From: Argopecten irradians
Lineage: Eukaryota; Mollusca; Bivalvia; Pectinida; Pectinidae
Length of the DNA stretch: 64,000 nucleotides
Assembly (NCBI RefSeq): GCF_041381155.1
Contig: NC_091136.1
Span: 47,730,284 to 47,794,283 of the forward strand
Direction: 5' to 3'
Part shown: one piece after another, positions 30,916 to 41,973 of the stretch
How the letters are laid out: each line of letters starts with the position of its first letter
How positions within the stretch are numbered: the first letter of the stretch is position 1
Program-made: the position numbers and the translations under genes
The notes under the pieces: generated by a model
What the model was told of the DNA's origin: nothing
The model's database searches: none
The model's input: the letters and a program-made list of their open reading frames with translations, nothing else

Positions 30916-31324
30916 AAATTGAGGAACTTTTAGTCTATTATCATTTTTTCAAGAAAAGATTTATTTTTTATCAAATAAAAAAGACTTTAAACTTCAATGA
31001 AAGTGAAAAGTATGTTTTAGTACAACAGATATATTTCAGCACTGACTTAATTTCCAAGCACTTTGTATACACCGACACATATTAATGTTGCAACACCACG
31101 TTCAAGCACGTTCCTGATACTGTACAAAATTTATGCTTTTTCTTTCTTATGTAGTCTTTTCTTTTTTCATCATAATCATTTTATAACAATAATCAATACT
31201 GTATTTATAATTACAGAGTAGGTAACCCATGGGTAGGCATAGATAATACATGTCTCTTGGTCCTATATCACATCCTTCTGTTAGACCTTGCTTACACCAT
31301 TTAATGTTAAGTATCAGGTTATCA
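30916..31324. other. Intergenic, nothing recognised
   Basis: AT-rich sequence between composite repeat E6 and the 206-bp tandem array; nothing supported. Confidence 0.4.
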
Positions 31325-32745
31325 TTTCAAAACAATGCTGATTTAAGTCAGAATTTAAGTAAATTAACAACTGTGATTCCTCTACTACCATTAAAACTTG
31401 ACTATCACTAATTGGTGTTAAATTATGTTGTGGCAAAGTGGAAATAAAAAAGAAGAATCACAAATATGTTAACAAAGTAACATATAATTTCAATGCAATC
31501 TAATTAAAATTAGACTTGTAATTCTGCTCCACTACAATACTCTACATTGCGCTCCAATATAAGATCTAACAGAGCCCCGTTCGGGGTCACCTCAGCATGA
31601 CCCCTATGGTTAGCCAATCAGCTTGTCACCTACGGAATCTTCGGTGTGGTTGATTCATTCGGAAGTGTAAACGGCTAAGAGTACGTCCCGAGATGTTCCG
31701 ATTCTAGGCAAGAAGTCATGCTGAGGTGACCCCGAATGGGGCTCTATTAGATCTTGTATTGGAGCATAACGTAGAGTATCGTAGTGGAGCGGAATTACAC
31801 GTCTAATGTTAATTAGATTGAATTTCAATGATTTCAAAACTTTAGTGAAAACAATACCATGAAAAAAACTTAACATGTAATGCTGATTTAAGTCAGAATT
31901 TAAGTAAATAAACAACATATTCCTCTACTTCCTTTAAAACTTGACTATCAATAATTGGTATAAAACTATGTTGTGATAAAGTGGAAATAAAAGAAAAACC
32001 ACAATTATGTTAACAAAGTAACATATAATTTCAATGATTTCAAAACTTTAGTGAAAACAATACCATGAAAAAAACTTAACATGTAATGCTGATTTAAGTC
32101 AGAATTTAAGTAAATAAACAACATATTCCTCTACTTTCTTTAAAACTTGACTATCAATAATTGGTATAAAACTATGTTGTGATAACATGTAATGCTGATT
32201 TAAGTCAGAATTTAAGTAAATAAACAACATATTCCTCTACTTCCTTTAAAACTTGACTATCAATAATTGGTATAAAACTATGTTGTGATAAAGTGGAAAT
32301 AAAAGAAAAACCACAATTATGTTAACAAAGTAACATATAATTTCAATGATTTCAAAACTTTAGTGAAAACAATACCATGAAAAAAACTTAACGTGTAATG
32401 CTGATTTAAGTCAGAATTTAAGTAAATAAACAACATATTCCTCTACTTCCTTTAAAACTTGACTATCAATAATTGGTATAAAACTATGTTGTGATAAAGT
32501 GGAAATAAAAGAAAAACCACAATTATGTTAACAAAGTAACATATAATTTCAATGATTTCAAAACTTTAGTGAAAACAATGCCATGAAAAAAACTTAACAT
32601 GTAATGCTGAAACCTCTGATTCCTCTACTACCTTTAAAACTTGACTATCACTAGTAATTGGTATAAAATTATGTTGTGGCAAAGTGGAAATAAACAAAAA
32701 TCATAAATATGTTAAAGAAGTATAAACGAGTAAATTCAATGCCAT
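31325..32745. repeat. ~206-bp tandem array with nested MITE
   Basis: Units contain GCTGATTTAAGTCAGAATTT, CCTTTAAAACTTGACTATCA and AACAAAGTAACATATAATTT. Full units start near 31882, 32088 and 32399 with one shortened unit near 32192. A first unit (31325-31495) is interrupted by the MITE at 31496-31820, and a last diverged unit ends near 32745. Confidence 0.85.
31496..31820. mobile_element. Mutator-type MITE, ~100-bp TIRs, 10-bp target duplication
   Basis: Long terminal inverted repeats (CAATCTAATTAAAATTAGAC at left; right end ...TTAATTAGATTG) extend inward about 100 bp with few mismatches (GGGGTCACCTCAGCATGA / TCATGCTGAGGTGACCCC). The flanks AATTTCAATG (31486-31495 and 31821-31830) are identical. 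A 9-11-bp duplication with long TIRs is typical of MULE/Mutator elements. No transposase. Confidence 0.85.
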
Positions 32746-32879
32746 GTTCTGGTTTGGAAAACCTGTAAAACCATGCATACATGTACACATAAAAATAAAC
32801 ACTATCAAAGAAGCAAACAATTTAACTCAGTGTACCAGGAAGTCAGATCAAGGGAAATCAGATACTAGTCTACTAATAC

Positions 32880-34825
32880 TTATGGTATATGGCTATCACA
32901 ATTCTTTTGTTGTGATTTTATCTCCCTCTCTAGTTCATACAGATGTGGATCCTCCCTTCCAGGTGCAATACACCTCATGGCCTGAGCGAGGTTCAACACA
33001 TAGTCAATGTTCTTTCCACTTGGCCCAATAGACACGATCACCTGTTTGGCGATCTCATTGATAGGAGCAGGCCCTAGGTAATTATCATTTCCCTCTGTTG
33101 CTAGGTACAACTCAAGATCAATCGGAGATTCCTGGGTATTTTCAGGATGGAATTTGACCCTTGCTAAGGTGTAGCCTCCCTTCTCTCGGTAGTCGAGGTG
33201 TTCTCTAACTTTTACCTCATCCTCCTCCGCAATCTCATATGCCACTCCCCATACCTTCTCCTTCAAGTAAACACAAAGAGTTCTCTAGTCTTGAATATCT
33301 CAAAAGAATTTCCCAAAATAAAAATCTAGAATGATATGAATACAACATAAAACTTTTTAATATTAAATAATAATCACGCCTTCCCTCTTTTTGAAGCCTC
33401 AATTTCACTTACATTGACTTAAATACACACTGAAACTATAAAAACCGAAGATTTCTCTATTTGATTTCTTTTATAAATTGATTATGGCTATGCAACAATT
33501 TTATTAAATGTTCACCCAAATTTTGTCCCTTTTTAATTTTTTAACCACCCTGGGTGGGCATTTTTGGGTCTAATACAGTATACTTTTTAGGCGACATTTG
33601 ATTCATTATCAAAAACCTCCATTCAGATTTTTAAAATATTTTTCTTCATTAATACAGTCACAGTGTAAACATTTAATTTTGTATTTTGGCATTATACCAC
33701 ATTTTTCCTACTACTTGCATTGAAACCACATCAATTCAGTTGTGTTATCATCCATGCATTTGAGTAAATTTGACCTACCATATATACAATTTTAATAAAG
33801 GCCAAATATCATTATTTGAAAATATATTATGCAGAATTGTAGGCTAGTATGAGCCAATATCAATAGGTCTAATTTAAACCACTGGGTTATGAGAAAAAAA
33901 AACGAATATGTTCACATGCATTTTACCTGTACCTTTGACTCCTTTGCAGATTTCACTAATGTCACCACTCTGCCAGGCTGAAATAGATACCAATATCTGT
34001 TAATAAAGAATACAACATCCTATTTTGATATTTAAATCTTGTCATGCCATTTTCCATGTATTATGATTTACTGTGACTTCTTACTTATGATGTTGGTCCA
34101 CCTTGGTGAACAATGTGTACTTAATCCGGGTCACTGTGATCTATATTTTGACCTTTGACCTACTTTTAAGGGAAATATATTTGTTCAGCTCAAATGCTCT
34201 CCTAGGTGTAATATGACACTATCACTGGAACTTACTACTTATTAATTGGGCCCATTTAATACCGAAGAAGAGAATGAATGCATCTTTCTGTCATGTAATT
34301 ATAGATATACATGTATACATTTTGTAAGTAACTATTACAAAAATTGTACATATAGTTATACTGTATAGAATAGTGGATTTTATTTGTCTTGTATTTGCAT
34401 TTTAAGTATCAGAAATTCAATGCAAAAAGTCATAAGGACATATGAGCTCCGATTACATTTTTTGTTCGTATTTATATATACAGTATATTTTTTGTATTTT
34501 TTTCCTATGATGTGCTATATAAAGGGGAAAAACTCTAACATCTATCATTTTGAGATGTCATTTGTCTCCGAGTCGAAAAAAGTGTAAGCTTATAATTTAA
34601 GTGAGCTGTGTATTTTAATTATTGAAAATAATGACGTTTACAATCATCAAGATTATCAGAGTATGAAAAGCTATGCGCCAAGAGCCTCACCTTGCCTGGG
34701 ACACCCCTGTGGTCTGTGCTTCCCTGCCAGAACCTTCGTTGGAAGCCTTCGATATAACCGACTAGTTTCCGTTTAAACGGGAAATCAACTTTCCATATCA
34801 GTGAGCCGTATCCAAACACCCACAT
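32880..34825 (-). CDS. CHAC2: CHAC2, glutathione-specific gamma-glutamylcyclotransferase
   Basis: Three exons (minus): 34691-34825, 33927-33977 (or 33933-33977) and 32880-33260, about 188 residues (human CHAC2 184). It starts [17 protein letters not shown] with the YGSLIW substrate loop, then [39 protein letters not shown] (whose Glu aligns with the catalytic acid of the family), YLGPAP and [10 protein letters not shown]. It degrades glutathione to 5-oxoproline and Cys-Gly in the cytosol, the slow housekeeping form. An in-frame ATG lies 24 bases upstream (34849), but the family begins at MWVFGYG. Exon 2 has two in-frame donors six bases apart. The 34.0-34.7-kb intron has nothing notable. Confidence 0.94.
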
Positions 34826-34849
34826 CTTGTATAGCAGTTGAGATGTCAA

Positions 34850-35269
34850 ACTTGTATTGTGTTCATCGTTGTTTATATTTTACGTATTCTCGTTTTTCAC
34901 CTACCGGAAGTTGACAAACTCTGATGTCGCTTATGTACGTGCAAATCTACTTTCATTTTTAAAAAATACAGTTTTTGAAATGTAATGAATAAAATAAATT
35001 CAAAACTTAATGCTTAAAAAACAAAGACTGTACAACAAGACCCAAAAAAAAAAACAATAAATTAGTGTATGTGTAGATCATTATAAAAAGAATATTAATG
35101 TAAAGCGACGGGGTCCAACTTGGCATACAAGGACTCAACAACAGCAACAACACAAAACCCTTCTGGAAATATATAAGTAAAAACTCCAAGACACTAAAGA
35201 AAGGGATCAGCTTAGTAAGTGATGGTTAAAGAGAGGCTGAAATACAACTACAGCAGTTTACTCTCTCTC
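34850..35269. other. Intergenic with CHAC2 promoter, nothing else recognised
   Basis: Sequence upstream of CHAC2 (minus orientation). No clear promoter motif was identified. Confidence 0.35.
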
Positions 35270-35875
35270 CGAAGCAGCAACAATACTCGAGGCAAAACAT
35301 ACACTGTAACTGGCATCCCACCAAATAAGATAAATAAAAACTGACTGAACAATTACTATAAAAAGGTCAATTCATCAAAAACGACCGGTCCAGATTATAA
35401 AACTAATCGAATGCTAAAGGAATATGCGGACAAAATAGTACCTGTACTGAAGGGAATACTACAGGTATCATTAGACACAGGCAAGCGATCAGAATATTGA
35501 AGATATATTCAACACCTCCAGCATTATCAAAAATGAGATAATTAATTACCTGAAAACTACAGACCGGTGTAGATAACATCAGTAACATGTAAAATCCTAG
35601 GGCATATCATCTGCAGACATATCTTAAACCACACGGGAGACAACATAATACAAATTTGAACCATGGCTTCAGACCAGGATACTCCTGCGAGACACAACTA
35701 ATCACCACCTCAATTACTTTCTCAAAGATTTCGACAAAGGCAGGCAAGTAGATGTGGCTACACTAGACTTTTCGAAAGCATTTGAAACTATACACTGTGA
35801 TAAATATTACATAAAGTATATCAGTATGATATCCAAGGTAGCATTCATCTATGGATAAAAAAACTTCCATACGAT

Positions 35876-36035
35876 CAGATAAATGAGAACCTGGTAAGAA
35901 ATACCAGTCGATTCAGGGTTCCACAAGGTACTGGCTATGTCAGATTATGTTTTTCCATACGATCAAATAAATGAGAACCTGGTAGGAAATACCAGTCGAT
36001 TCAGGGTTCCTCAAGGTGCTGGCTCTGTCAGATTA
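35876..36035. repeat. ~86-bp tandem duplication inside the LINE remnant
   Basis: Two adjacent copies containing ATGAGAACCTGGTA-GAAATA and CGATTCAGGGTTCC, differing at a few bases, so the duplication followed insertion and is not very recent. Confidence 0.8.
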
Positions 36036-36360
36036 TGTTCTTGTCACATTAACGATCTACCAGACAACGTAAAATAATCACTACGTTTTTTGCCGATGAC
36101 TGTCTGCTCAATAGAACCATCCAGACGGAGAACGACCACCTAAACCTCCAATTAAGCAGGCGTTAACAACCTAGCACTGGGACATAAGATTCAACGGGGA
36201 AAATCATCCTTAACATAAACAAGCACACCCGGAGATTCCACAAGCTAAACCAATTCATACTCCAGTAAGTAAAGGACAATCCACTCTTAGAACGCCAGAT
36301 ATCAAACGATCTGAAACGCGGAGCCTACATATCAATGGGGTCTGCAGAAAAGCCAACACA

Positions 36361-36582
36361 TACGGTGGCTGATTTGTGCCATTTCGTCTTTTCGCTCCGA
36401 AAAGACGAAATTTAAGGTTTCTTAATTCTCGTCTTTTCGCCTCTTTTCGGGGCTAAAAGACGAAAGACGAAAATTATGGTTTGTTAATTTTCGTCTTTTC
36501 GGGGCGAAAAGACGAGAATTAAGATTTTTAATTTTCGTCTTTTCGGGGCGAAAAGATGAAATGGCATAAATCAGCCACCGTA
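36361..36582. mobile_element. 222-bp foldback element nested in the LINE
   Basis: Ends TACGGTGGCTGATTTGTGCC and its inverse (GGCATAAATCAGCCACCGTA) are flanked by AACACA on both sides (36355-36360 and 36583-36588). Deleting the element and one AACACA restores the LINE reading KANTTLGF. The interior repeats TTTTCGTCTTTTCG and CGAAAAGACGAAA palindromes several times. Confidence 0.85.
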
Positions 36583-36890
36583 AACACAACACTCGGCTTT
36601 CTAAAGAGAATCTAAGAAACGTTCCAGAACTATCTATGCAGAAAAACAACATGCATCAACCTTGTTAGATATATCTTGGAATATTATGGAGCAACAATCT
36701 GGAAACCATACCAACAAGGGGATAAAAGGATCCAAAACAAAGGTATCAGATTCATCAAGAAAGACTACAGAAACAGAGAAACAACATCGCAAAAATAAAG
36801 AAAGATCTTCAATTATTAGCGTCATTAGAAGAACGTAGAGACAGTGTTCCCGTAATACTCTTATACATCGAGTGGTTGCCGGTACTACCA

Positions 36891-38616
36891 CTACAAGACT
36901 TCATCATAACAAGAAGGCCAAAACATTGAAGATCGAGTGTGCAATTGCAATCGAGGCTTTTAACTACCAGACAGCAAAACAAACCAACAAAATATTCCTT
37001 TTCTATAAAGAGGATCAAAGAAGTAATATCAACAGGGTTTTCCAGATGACACGCGATCCTATCAAACGTAAGTCTGTAGGATACGAATTACTTCAAATGG
37101 TAAATATGGGACAAAGAAGTTATCCCAACTTTAAATTGATCAGCTTGTGTTGAACCGTTTCTTATTTATAATGTTCTGTCATATAGAACATTTGCAAAGG
37201 TAATTTGTGGTAAAGTGCAGTCATCCGCCTCAAATAAAAGATTTCCAGGTGATCATCATTAATTCTTGTAAATCTACTTCACAGAGAAGTGGAGTAGAGA
37301 TACGAGAACTTTACTCTCGCTACTTAGAAAAGCATGATATGTGGGGATGACACCGTTAGGATTTCTTGGTAACGGAATGGCATGGTTGCAACAAATTGTC
37401 ACGAAGGAAGTATTTGCCGTTAAGTTTTGGAAATATCAAAGTACTTAGTAAACTGGATGAGACTGAATTCAATTGTACACGTTGTTCAATTTCTCAAACA
37501 ATTGTATTGACAAAGACAATGTCGAAGACGTTAGACACCAGGCACTTTTAAACATAGTATGGGCCAAAGGAAGTGATGTCCATTAGATTTATGGCATGAT
37601 ATGTCAGTAAAACTGAATCATGGAAATACGTTTTTAGTAAATAAATATTTAGCGAACTTTGAATGAATTTCAATATCGAATTATCGACTATGGTCGTGTT
37701 ACCTTCAGCTTTAAGTTGCTCCATTTATTGACAGATGGTTTGCTACAAATATCCATAAAACTTCTCTCCCAAACTACCTAACGAATGCGTTCAACTGTGA
37801 CATAATATTTCTCGATATGGTCTTCAAAATTGTCCTTTTCAGTAAACCAGAATGTGTAAATGTAACCGGGGCCGGGTGCAGTTTAACGACAGTTAATTAG
37901 GAATCCTTGGTTTTGCCTCCTCCTCTGTGGATTTATTTTCATCAGGCAGCTCAATACACGAGGAACAAATTCTTCAAAGTTCTAGGGATGACGCATTGAA
38001 CAAATAATAAGATTTCGGAATCCTCGATTTTGTTTTCTCCTCTTTGCAGCACCTGCTTGTATGTATATGCAAATGCCAAATATGAAGAAGCACACTACAC
38101 TTAACATAGAGGGAAATATTTTCGTAAAATTGGATGAAACCCCACATTTAAGTATAAACAATTAGTATAATTCCGAACGGAAAAAGTACCAAACTGACAC
38201 TGAGCGATATACATCTGTACGTATGTACTATGACATCCTATAATAAGTGATATTCAGGATTGTGCTTGAAGGGAAAAGAGATGTCCATAACACTGCTTAA
38301 ACTAAAATCTAGATACCTGAATGCACGGACATGGTAAGACTAATCGATGTTTCTAATGTCTAGGATTTTACTTCCTTTGTTTTGAAAGGCTAGATCATTA
38401 TTCTGTAGGTTTTTTGTGTGCCAGTTTTGGTTACCAATGTAATGGTCTAGTTGCCTATTTATGACCTATTGTTTTCCAAATGCCTGTATAGTGATGGTAT
38501 TTTAATATCAATAGTGTTCTATATAACTTGTTATCATGGAACATTATCACAACAGTCACAATTATTCTTTAAATCATTTATTTTTCATCACAATTGGAAT
38601 TACCAACAGATAAAAA
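36891..38616. other. Intergenic, nothing recognised
   Basis: AT-rich sequence between the LINE remnant and the ZDHHC22-like gene. Short frames (36872-37153 and 37366-37551) have no recognised motif; the first may be LINE 3' sequence. Confidence 0.4.
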
Positions 38617-39645
38617 TTAATAAGGAGGTTGTCGAATAGGAATAGGCAGTAGTATTGTTAGTATCCAATACCTTCCGAAGACATCCAAAAGATTATCTAT
38701 CTTTGATTTGGATACTGTTCCACCTCCTGTCGACGTAGCTTCATACGTCGTCTGTCCTGCCAGAGTGATCTGTAGCTGCCAGAACCACAAACCTGCAGCA
38801 ATGAGCCCGGCGGTCAGACAGGCATACATGAGAAACAAGAGGAATATGTAGCCAAGCTCTACTGGAGCATTGGTAGCAATCTTACCTACCATGTCAAACA
38901 ATAGAAATACAAACGTTTGAGGACCGTTGAATGTAACGTTATATAGCTTTTTCATGTGGAGAACGATCAGAAACATTCCATAGAATGTGCCGACCATCAT
39001 GTAGAAGCAGTACATCACGAAGAACTTCTGGTTGAAGTAGCCGACGCACACAGTCATGAAGAAACAGTGATGGTCGCGCTTTAGGATGCATGTCTGACAC
39101 AACACACAGTGATGTGACCTTGGAGGAGGGGTCACGCGACAGGTTTCACAATACTTCCGGTCGTTATGAACAGTTTTGCATTCCCCATCCTTATCCCCGC
39201 CGTCACTCTTTGCTTCAATTGTTTTTCTTTTCCTTGGTCCATTTTCCACCAACCGTTCCTTACTGTCGTCACGATTTAACTTATGATTTGTTCGAGAAAT
39301 TGAACAATTTTCTTGGCTATTTGGTTTAGTTTGACTATTTCCTGCACTAACTGCCAGGATACCGTTTGTCTTCAGTGCATCTGTGCGTTTAATACTTGTA
39401 TCAGTGAATACGCACAAGACGAAGTTACCAACAGCATTGATAAATGTAAACAAGATAAACAGTCTATGTCGGCGAATCCGGTCCCTATTACCCACATAAA
39501 TATCGGGTAAGACTTCTGACCAGCACACCACAGTAACGACAAGTGTCATCAACGTAAAGTAGAAACAGAAAAACAAGTTTCCAGCCGCCATCAACCGAAT
39601 CCTAAACGGCACACGCCATCCGAAGACGAGACCGAGTGACACCAT
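38617..39645 (-). CDS. ZDHHC22-like S-palmitoyltransferase, intact copy
   Basis: A single 342-residue coding exon. Four hydrophobic segments (about 21-41, 61-81, 203-230 and 265-290) surround a cysteine-rich domain: YCETCRVTPPPRSHHCVLC then CILKRDHHCFF, with the DHHC catalytic motif at residues 191-194. A TTYE motif (299-302) matches the TTxE signature, and the tail NLLDVFGRYWILTILLP matches the end of vertebrate ZDHHC22 (NL-EVFGKRWLLGLL), the basis for the subfamily call. It transfers palmitate from palmitoyl-CoA to cysteines at ER/Golgi membranes (family knowledge). The loop between the second segment and the cysteine-rich domain is about 80 residues longer than I recall for human ZDHHC22. 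It lies in the left copy of a 2.3-kb tandem duplication; an upstream exon may extend the N-terminus. Confidence 0.88.
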   Translation of the reverse strand: MVSLGLVFGWRVPFRIRLMAAGNLFFCFYFTLMTLVVTVVCWSEVLPDIYVGNRDRIRRHRLFILFTFINAVGNFVLCVFTDTSIKRTDALKTNGILAVSAGNSQTKPNSQENCSISRTNHKLNRDDSKERLVENGPRKRKTIEAKSDGGDKDGECKTVHNDRKYCETCRVTPPPRSHHCVLCQTCILKRDHHCFFMTVCVGYFNQKFFVMYCFYMMVGTFYGMFLIVLHMKKLYNVTFNGPQTFVFLLFDMVGKIATNAPVELGYIFLLFLMYACLTAGLIAAGLWFWQLQITLAGQTTYEATSTGGGTVSKSKIDNLLDVFGRYWILTILLPIPIRQPPY

Positions 39646-40478
39646 ACCCGTTGATTGTGTGACAGGTGTGACCAGTGACCTGATATTCCTTGATCACATC
39701 GTTATGTTAGTACTCTAGCTATCTGGACTAATAACTATTGTATTTGACCTGGTGTTTCGCTGTTTGTGTGCTACAGTAATCCGATAAGAAGATCAACAAT
39801 GTCGACACAAAAAGTGTGTATTTGTTTGAACGTGTGCACTGACACTCAACCCAATATAACATAAAGATAAAATATTTTGTCTACACAGGTAAAATACATC
39901 GGTCGATCGATAATGTTACGGGACGTTGACGTGCTTCACTACGTGATCTAGCAGCACGTCCCTCTAACTCGGGTTTGACAGTCCGCTATTCAGTATTTTA
40001 ATATGATATTACTTATATTAGAAATAAGAAATGATGTTGATAGCTATTTTTCATATTTCCATCCACCTTTCTCGAACAACATTTATAAATTGCATGCTGA
40101 ATTCACACTTTTTTATATTAACTCAAAATGAATCGCCATTTTATTTTGATTTTGTTTGTAACTTTCATACTGTGATGCTCATTTCATGTTTTTAGCGGGT
40201 AGCATATCATGGATTGCCTTTTTGTGTTAAACATGGATTAATGCGTAAACTTTATATGGATATGATGTCTTTTGCTACAATTTAATTTTTTTCATGGGTA
40301 ATTATTACTCCTACATACGAAGTGCATTATTGTGTATGGGACCTGCGTGTAAAGTAATTTACTTCCTATCATGATTTATATGCACTTTTATTAATCAGTT
40401 GCCTTGGTGATTTGAATTTAAACGTTTCTATATTCGTTTTGTACATTGGTAACAAATATAGAGATAAATAGAACATAC

Positions 40479-40666
40479 CACCAAACTTGGATAACTATAG
40501 TTGTGAAAAGTCCTGTTAATGTCCCCAAGCGATCGGTATGGAACCAAAGCGGAATATCAAGTCCCATTTGTGATATACTAGTCAGGCAAACGATACGTAA
40601 TGACCTACGTGGGCCGGTACATTTGTGCTCCCCTGATGAGCTGCTGTCATTGTGATCATATCGCAT
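40479..40666 (-). other. Possible upstream coding exon of the ZDHHC22-like gene
   Basis: A minus-strand frame opens with ATG at 40666 and reads into GTATGT donors. An acceptor about 34 bases before the 39645 ATG (ATATCAG^GTCACTGG) would join it in frame, through a tryptophan, to the palmitoyltransferase. The encoded peptide (including CTGPRRSLRIVCL and MGLDIPLWFHTDRLG) is not recognised. The phase match has a one-in-three chance, so this is weak. The other duplicate has the same exon (42802-42991). Confidence 0.3.
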
Positions 40667-40784
40667 TTTGTTGTACCATGATTTTGTACATCGGTAAATA
40701 ATTTAATTTCATAGGTTACACCTATTTCTATTGGTTAGATCTTTGAGGTTATTTTTCCATAGACCGAAAGAATTGTACGTCACG

Positions 40785-40850
40785 TACTATGACGTCATAA
40801 ATACAAAACAATTTCGCGGGGGATTTTAAAAGCGGCACAGTCATTGGCCA
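40785..40850 (-). promoter_or_regulatory. Promoter-like block: CRE, GC element, CCAAT box
   Basis: TGACGTCA (40790-40797, a CREB/ATF site), TTTCGCGGGGG (E2F-like) and TCATTGGCCA (inverted CCAAT) cluster 120-185 bp upstream of the candidate 5' exon. The duplicate carries the same block near 43115-43175. Confidence 0.45.
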
Positions 40851-40983
40851 AACTGAATTATCGGATAAAATATCAATGCGCCATAACACAATTTGTTTTA
40901 TTGTAAAAGTAAGTAAAATTACGGAAATTCATGCCTAATTAGTACATGACTGAGTTATCTGAATTTAATTATAAGCATTATTC

Positions 40984-41973
40984 TCATGTTTTTTTGTTTT
41001 TGTTTTTTTTTTTTTTTGGGGGGGGGGGGGGGGTTTTGGATACTGTTCCACCTCCTGTCGACGTAGCTTCATACGTCGTCTGTCCTGCCAGAGTGATCTG
41101 TAGCTGCCAGAACCACAAACCTGCAGCAATGAGCCCGGCGGTCAGACAGGCATACATGAGAAACAAGAGGAATATGTAGCCAAGCTCTACTGGAGCATTG
41201 GTAGCAATCTTACCTACCATGTCAAACAATAGAAATACAAACGTTTGAGGACCGTTGAATGTAACGTTATATAGCTTTTTCATGTGGAGAACGATCAGAA
41301 ACATTCCATAGAATGTGCCGACCATCATGTAGAAGCAGTACATCACGAAGAACTTCTGGTTGAAGTAGCCGACGCACACAGTCATGAAGAAACAGTGATG
41401 GTCGCGCTTTAGGATGCATGTCTGACACAACACACAGTGATGTGACCTTGGAGGAGGGGTCACGCGACAGGTTTCACAATACTTCCGGTCGTTATGAACA
41501 GTTTTGCATTCCCCATCCTTATCCCCGCCGTCACTCTTTGCTTCAATTGTTTTTCTTTTCCTTGGTCCATTTTCCACCAACCGTTCCTTACTGTCGTCAC
41601 GATTTAACTTATGATTTGTTCGAGAAATTGAACAATTTTCTTGGCTATTTGGTTTAGTTTGACTATTTCCTGCACTAACTGCCAGGATACCGTTTGTCTT
41701 CAGTGCATCTGTGCGTTTAATACTTGTATCAGTGAATACGCACAAGACGAAGTTACCAACAGCATTGATAAATGTAAACAAGATAAACAGTCTATGTCGG
41801 CGAATCCGGTCCCTATTACCCACATAAATATCGGGTAAGACTTCTGACCAGCACACCACAGTAACGACAAGTGTCATCAACGTAAAGTAGAAACAGAAAA
41901 ACAAGTTTCCAGCCGCCATCAACCGAATCCTAAACGGCACACGCCATCCGAAGACGAGACCGAGTGACACCAT
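40984..41973 (-). pseudogene. ZDHHC22-like palmitoyltransferase, 3'-truncated duplicate
   Basis: Identical to the 38617-39645 protein through residue 313 (...GGGTVSK), including the DHHC and TTYE motifs. It then runs into the duplication junction, where the poly-G/poly-T tract encodes prolines and lysines. The last 29 native residues, including the conserved C-terminal amphipathic segment, are lost. The promoter and candidate 5' exon are present, so it could be transcribed, but a stable enzyme is doubtful. Confidence 0.8.

Larger units (their letters stand above)
35270..36890 (+). mobile_element. Degenerate LINE (non-LTR retrotransposon) reverse transcriptase remnant
   Basis: Translated pieces in shifting + frames follow a LINE reverse transcriptase: LNHGFRPGYSCETQLITT, LDFSKAFETIH, VPQGTG-like, FFADDCLLN, then TLGFLKRN and SLEERRDSVPVILLYIE near the C-terminus. 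The pieces carry many stops and frame changes, so it is a dead copy, perhaps CR1/Jockey-like. It is interrupted by the element at 36361-36582 and has an internal duplication at 35876-36035. Confidence 0.8.
38707..41035. repeat. Tandem segmental duplication, left copy (~2.33 kb)
   Basis: The sequence from TTGGATACTGTTCCACC to a poly-T/poly-G tract is repeated at 41036-43359 with an offset of 2328 bp. I saw only a 3-bp indel (near 40480), a few substitutions and homopolymer length changes. The unit holds most of the ZDHHC22-like coding exon, its upstream region and promoter-like motifs. Confidence 0.9.

Noticed and set aside
35270-36890. Retroviral or LTR-type polymerase
   Set aside because: Motif order and C-terminal TLGFLKRN / LEERR signature fit non-LTR LINEs, and no long terminal repeats or gag/protease-like sequence flank it.
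39090-39510. Plus-strand frames across the ZDHHC22-like gene
   Set aside because: Antisense shadows of the conserved palmitoyltransferase coding exon.
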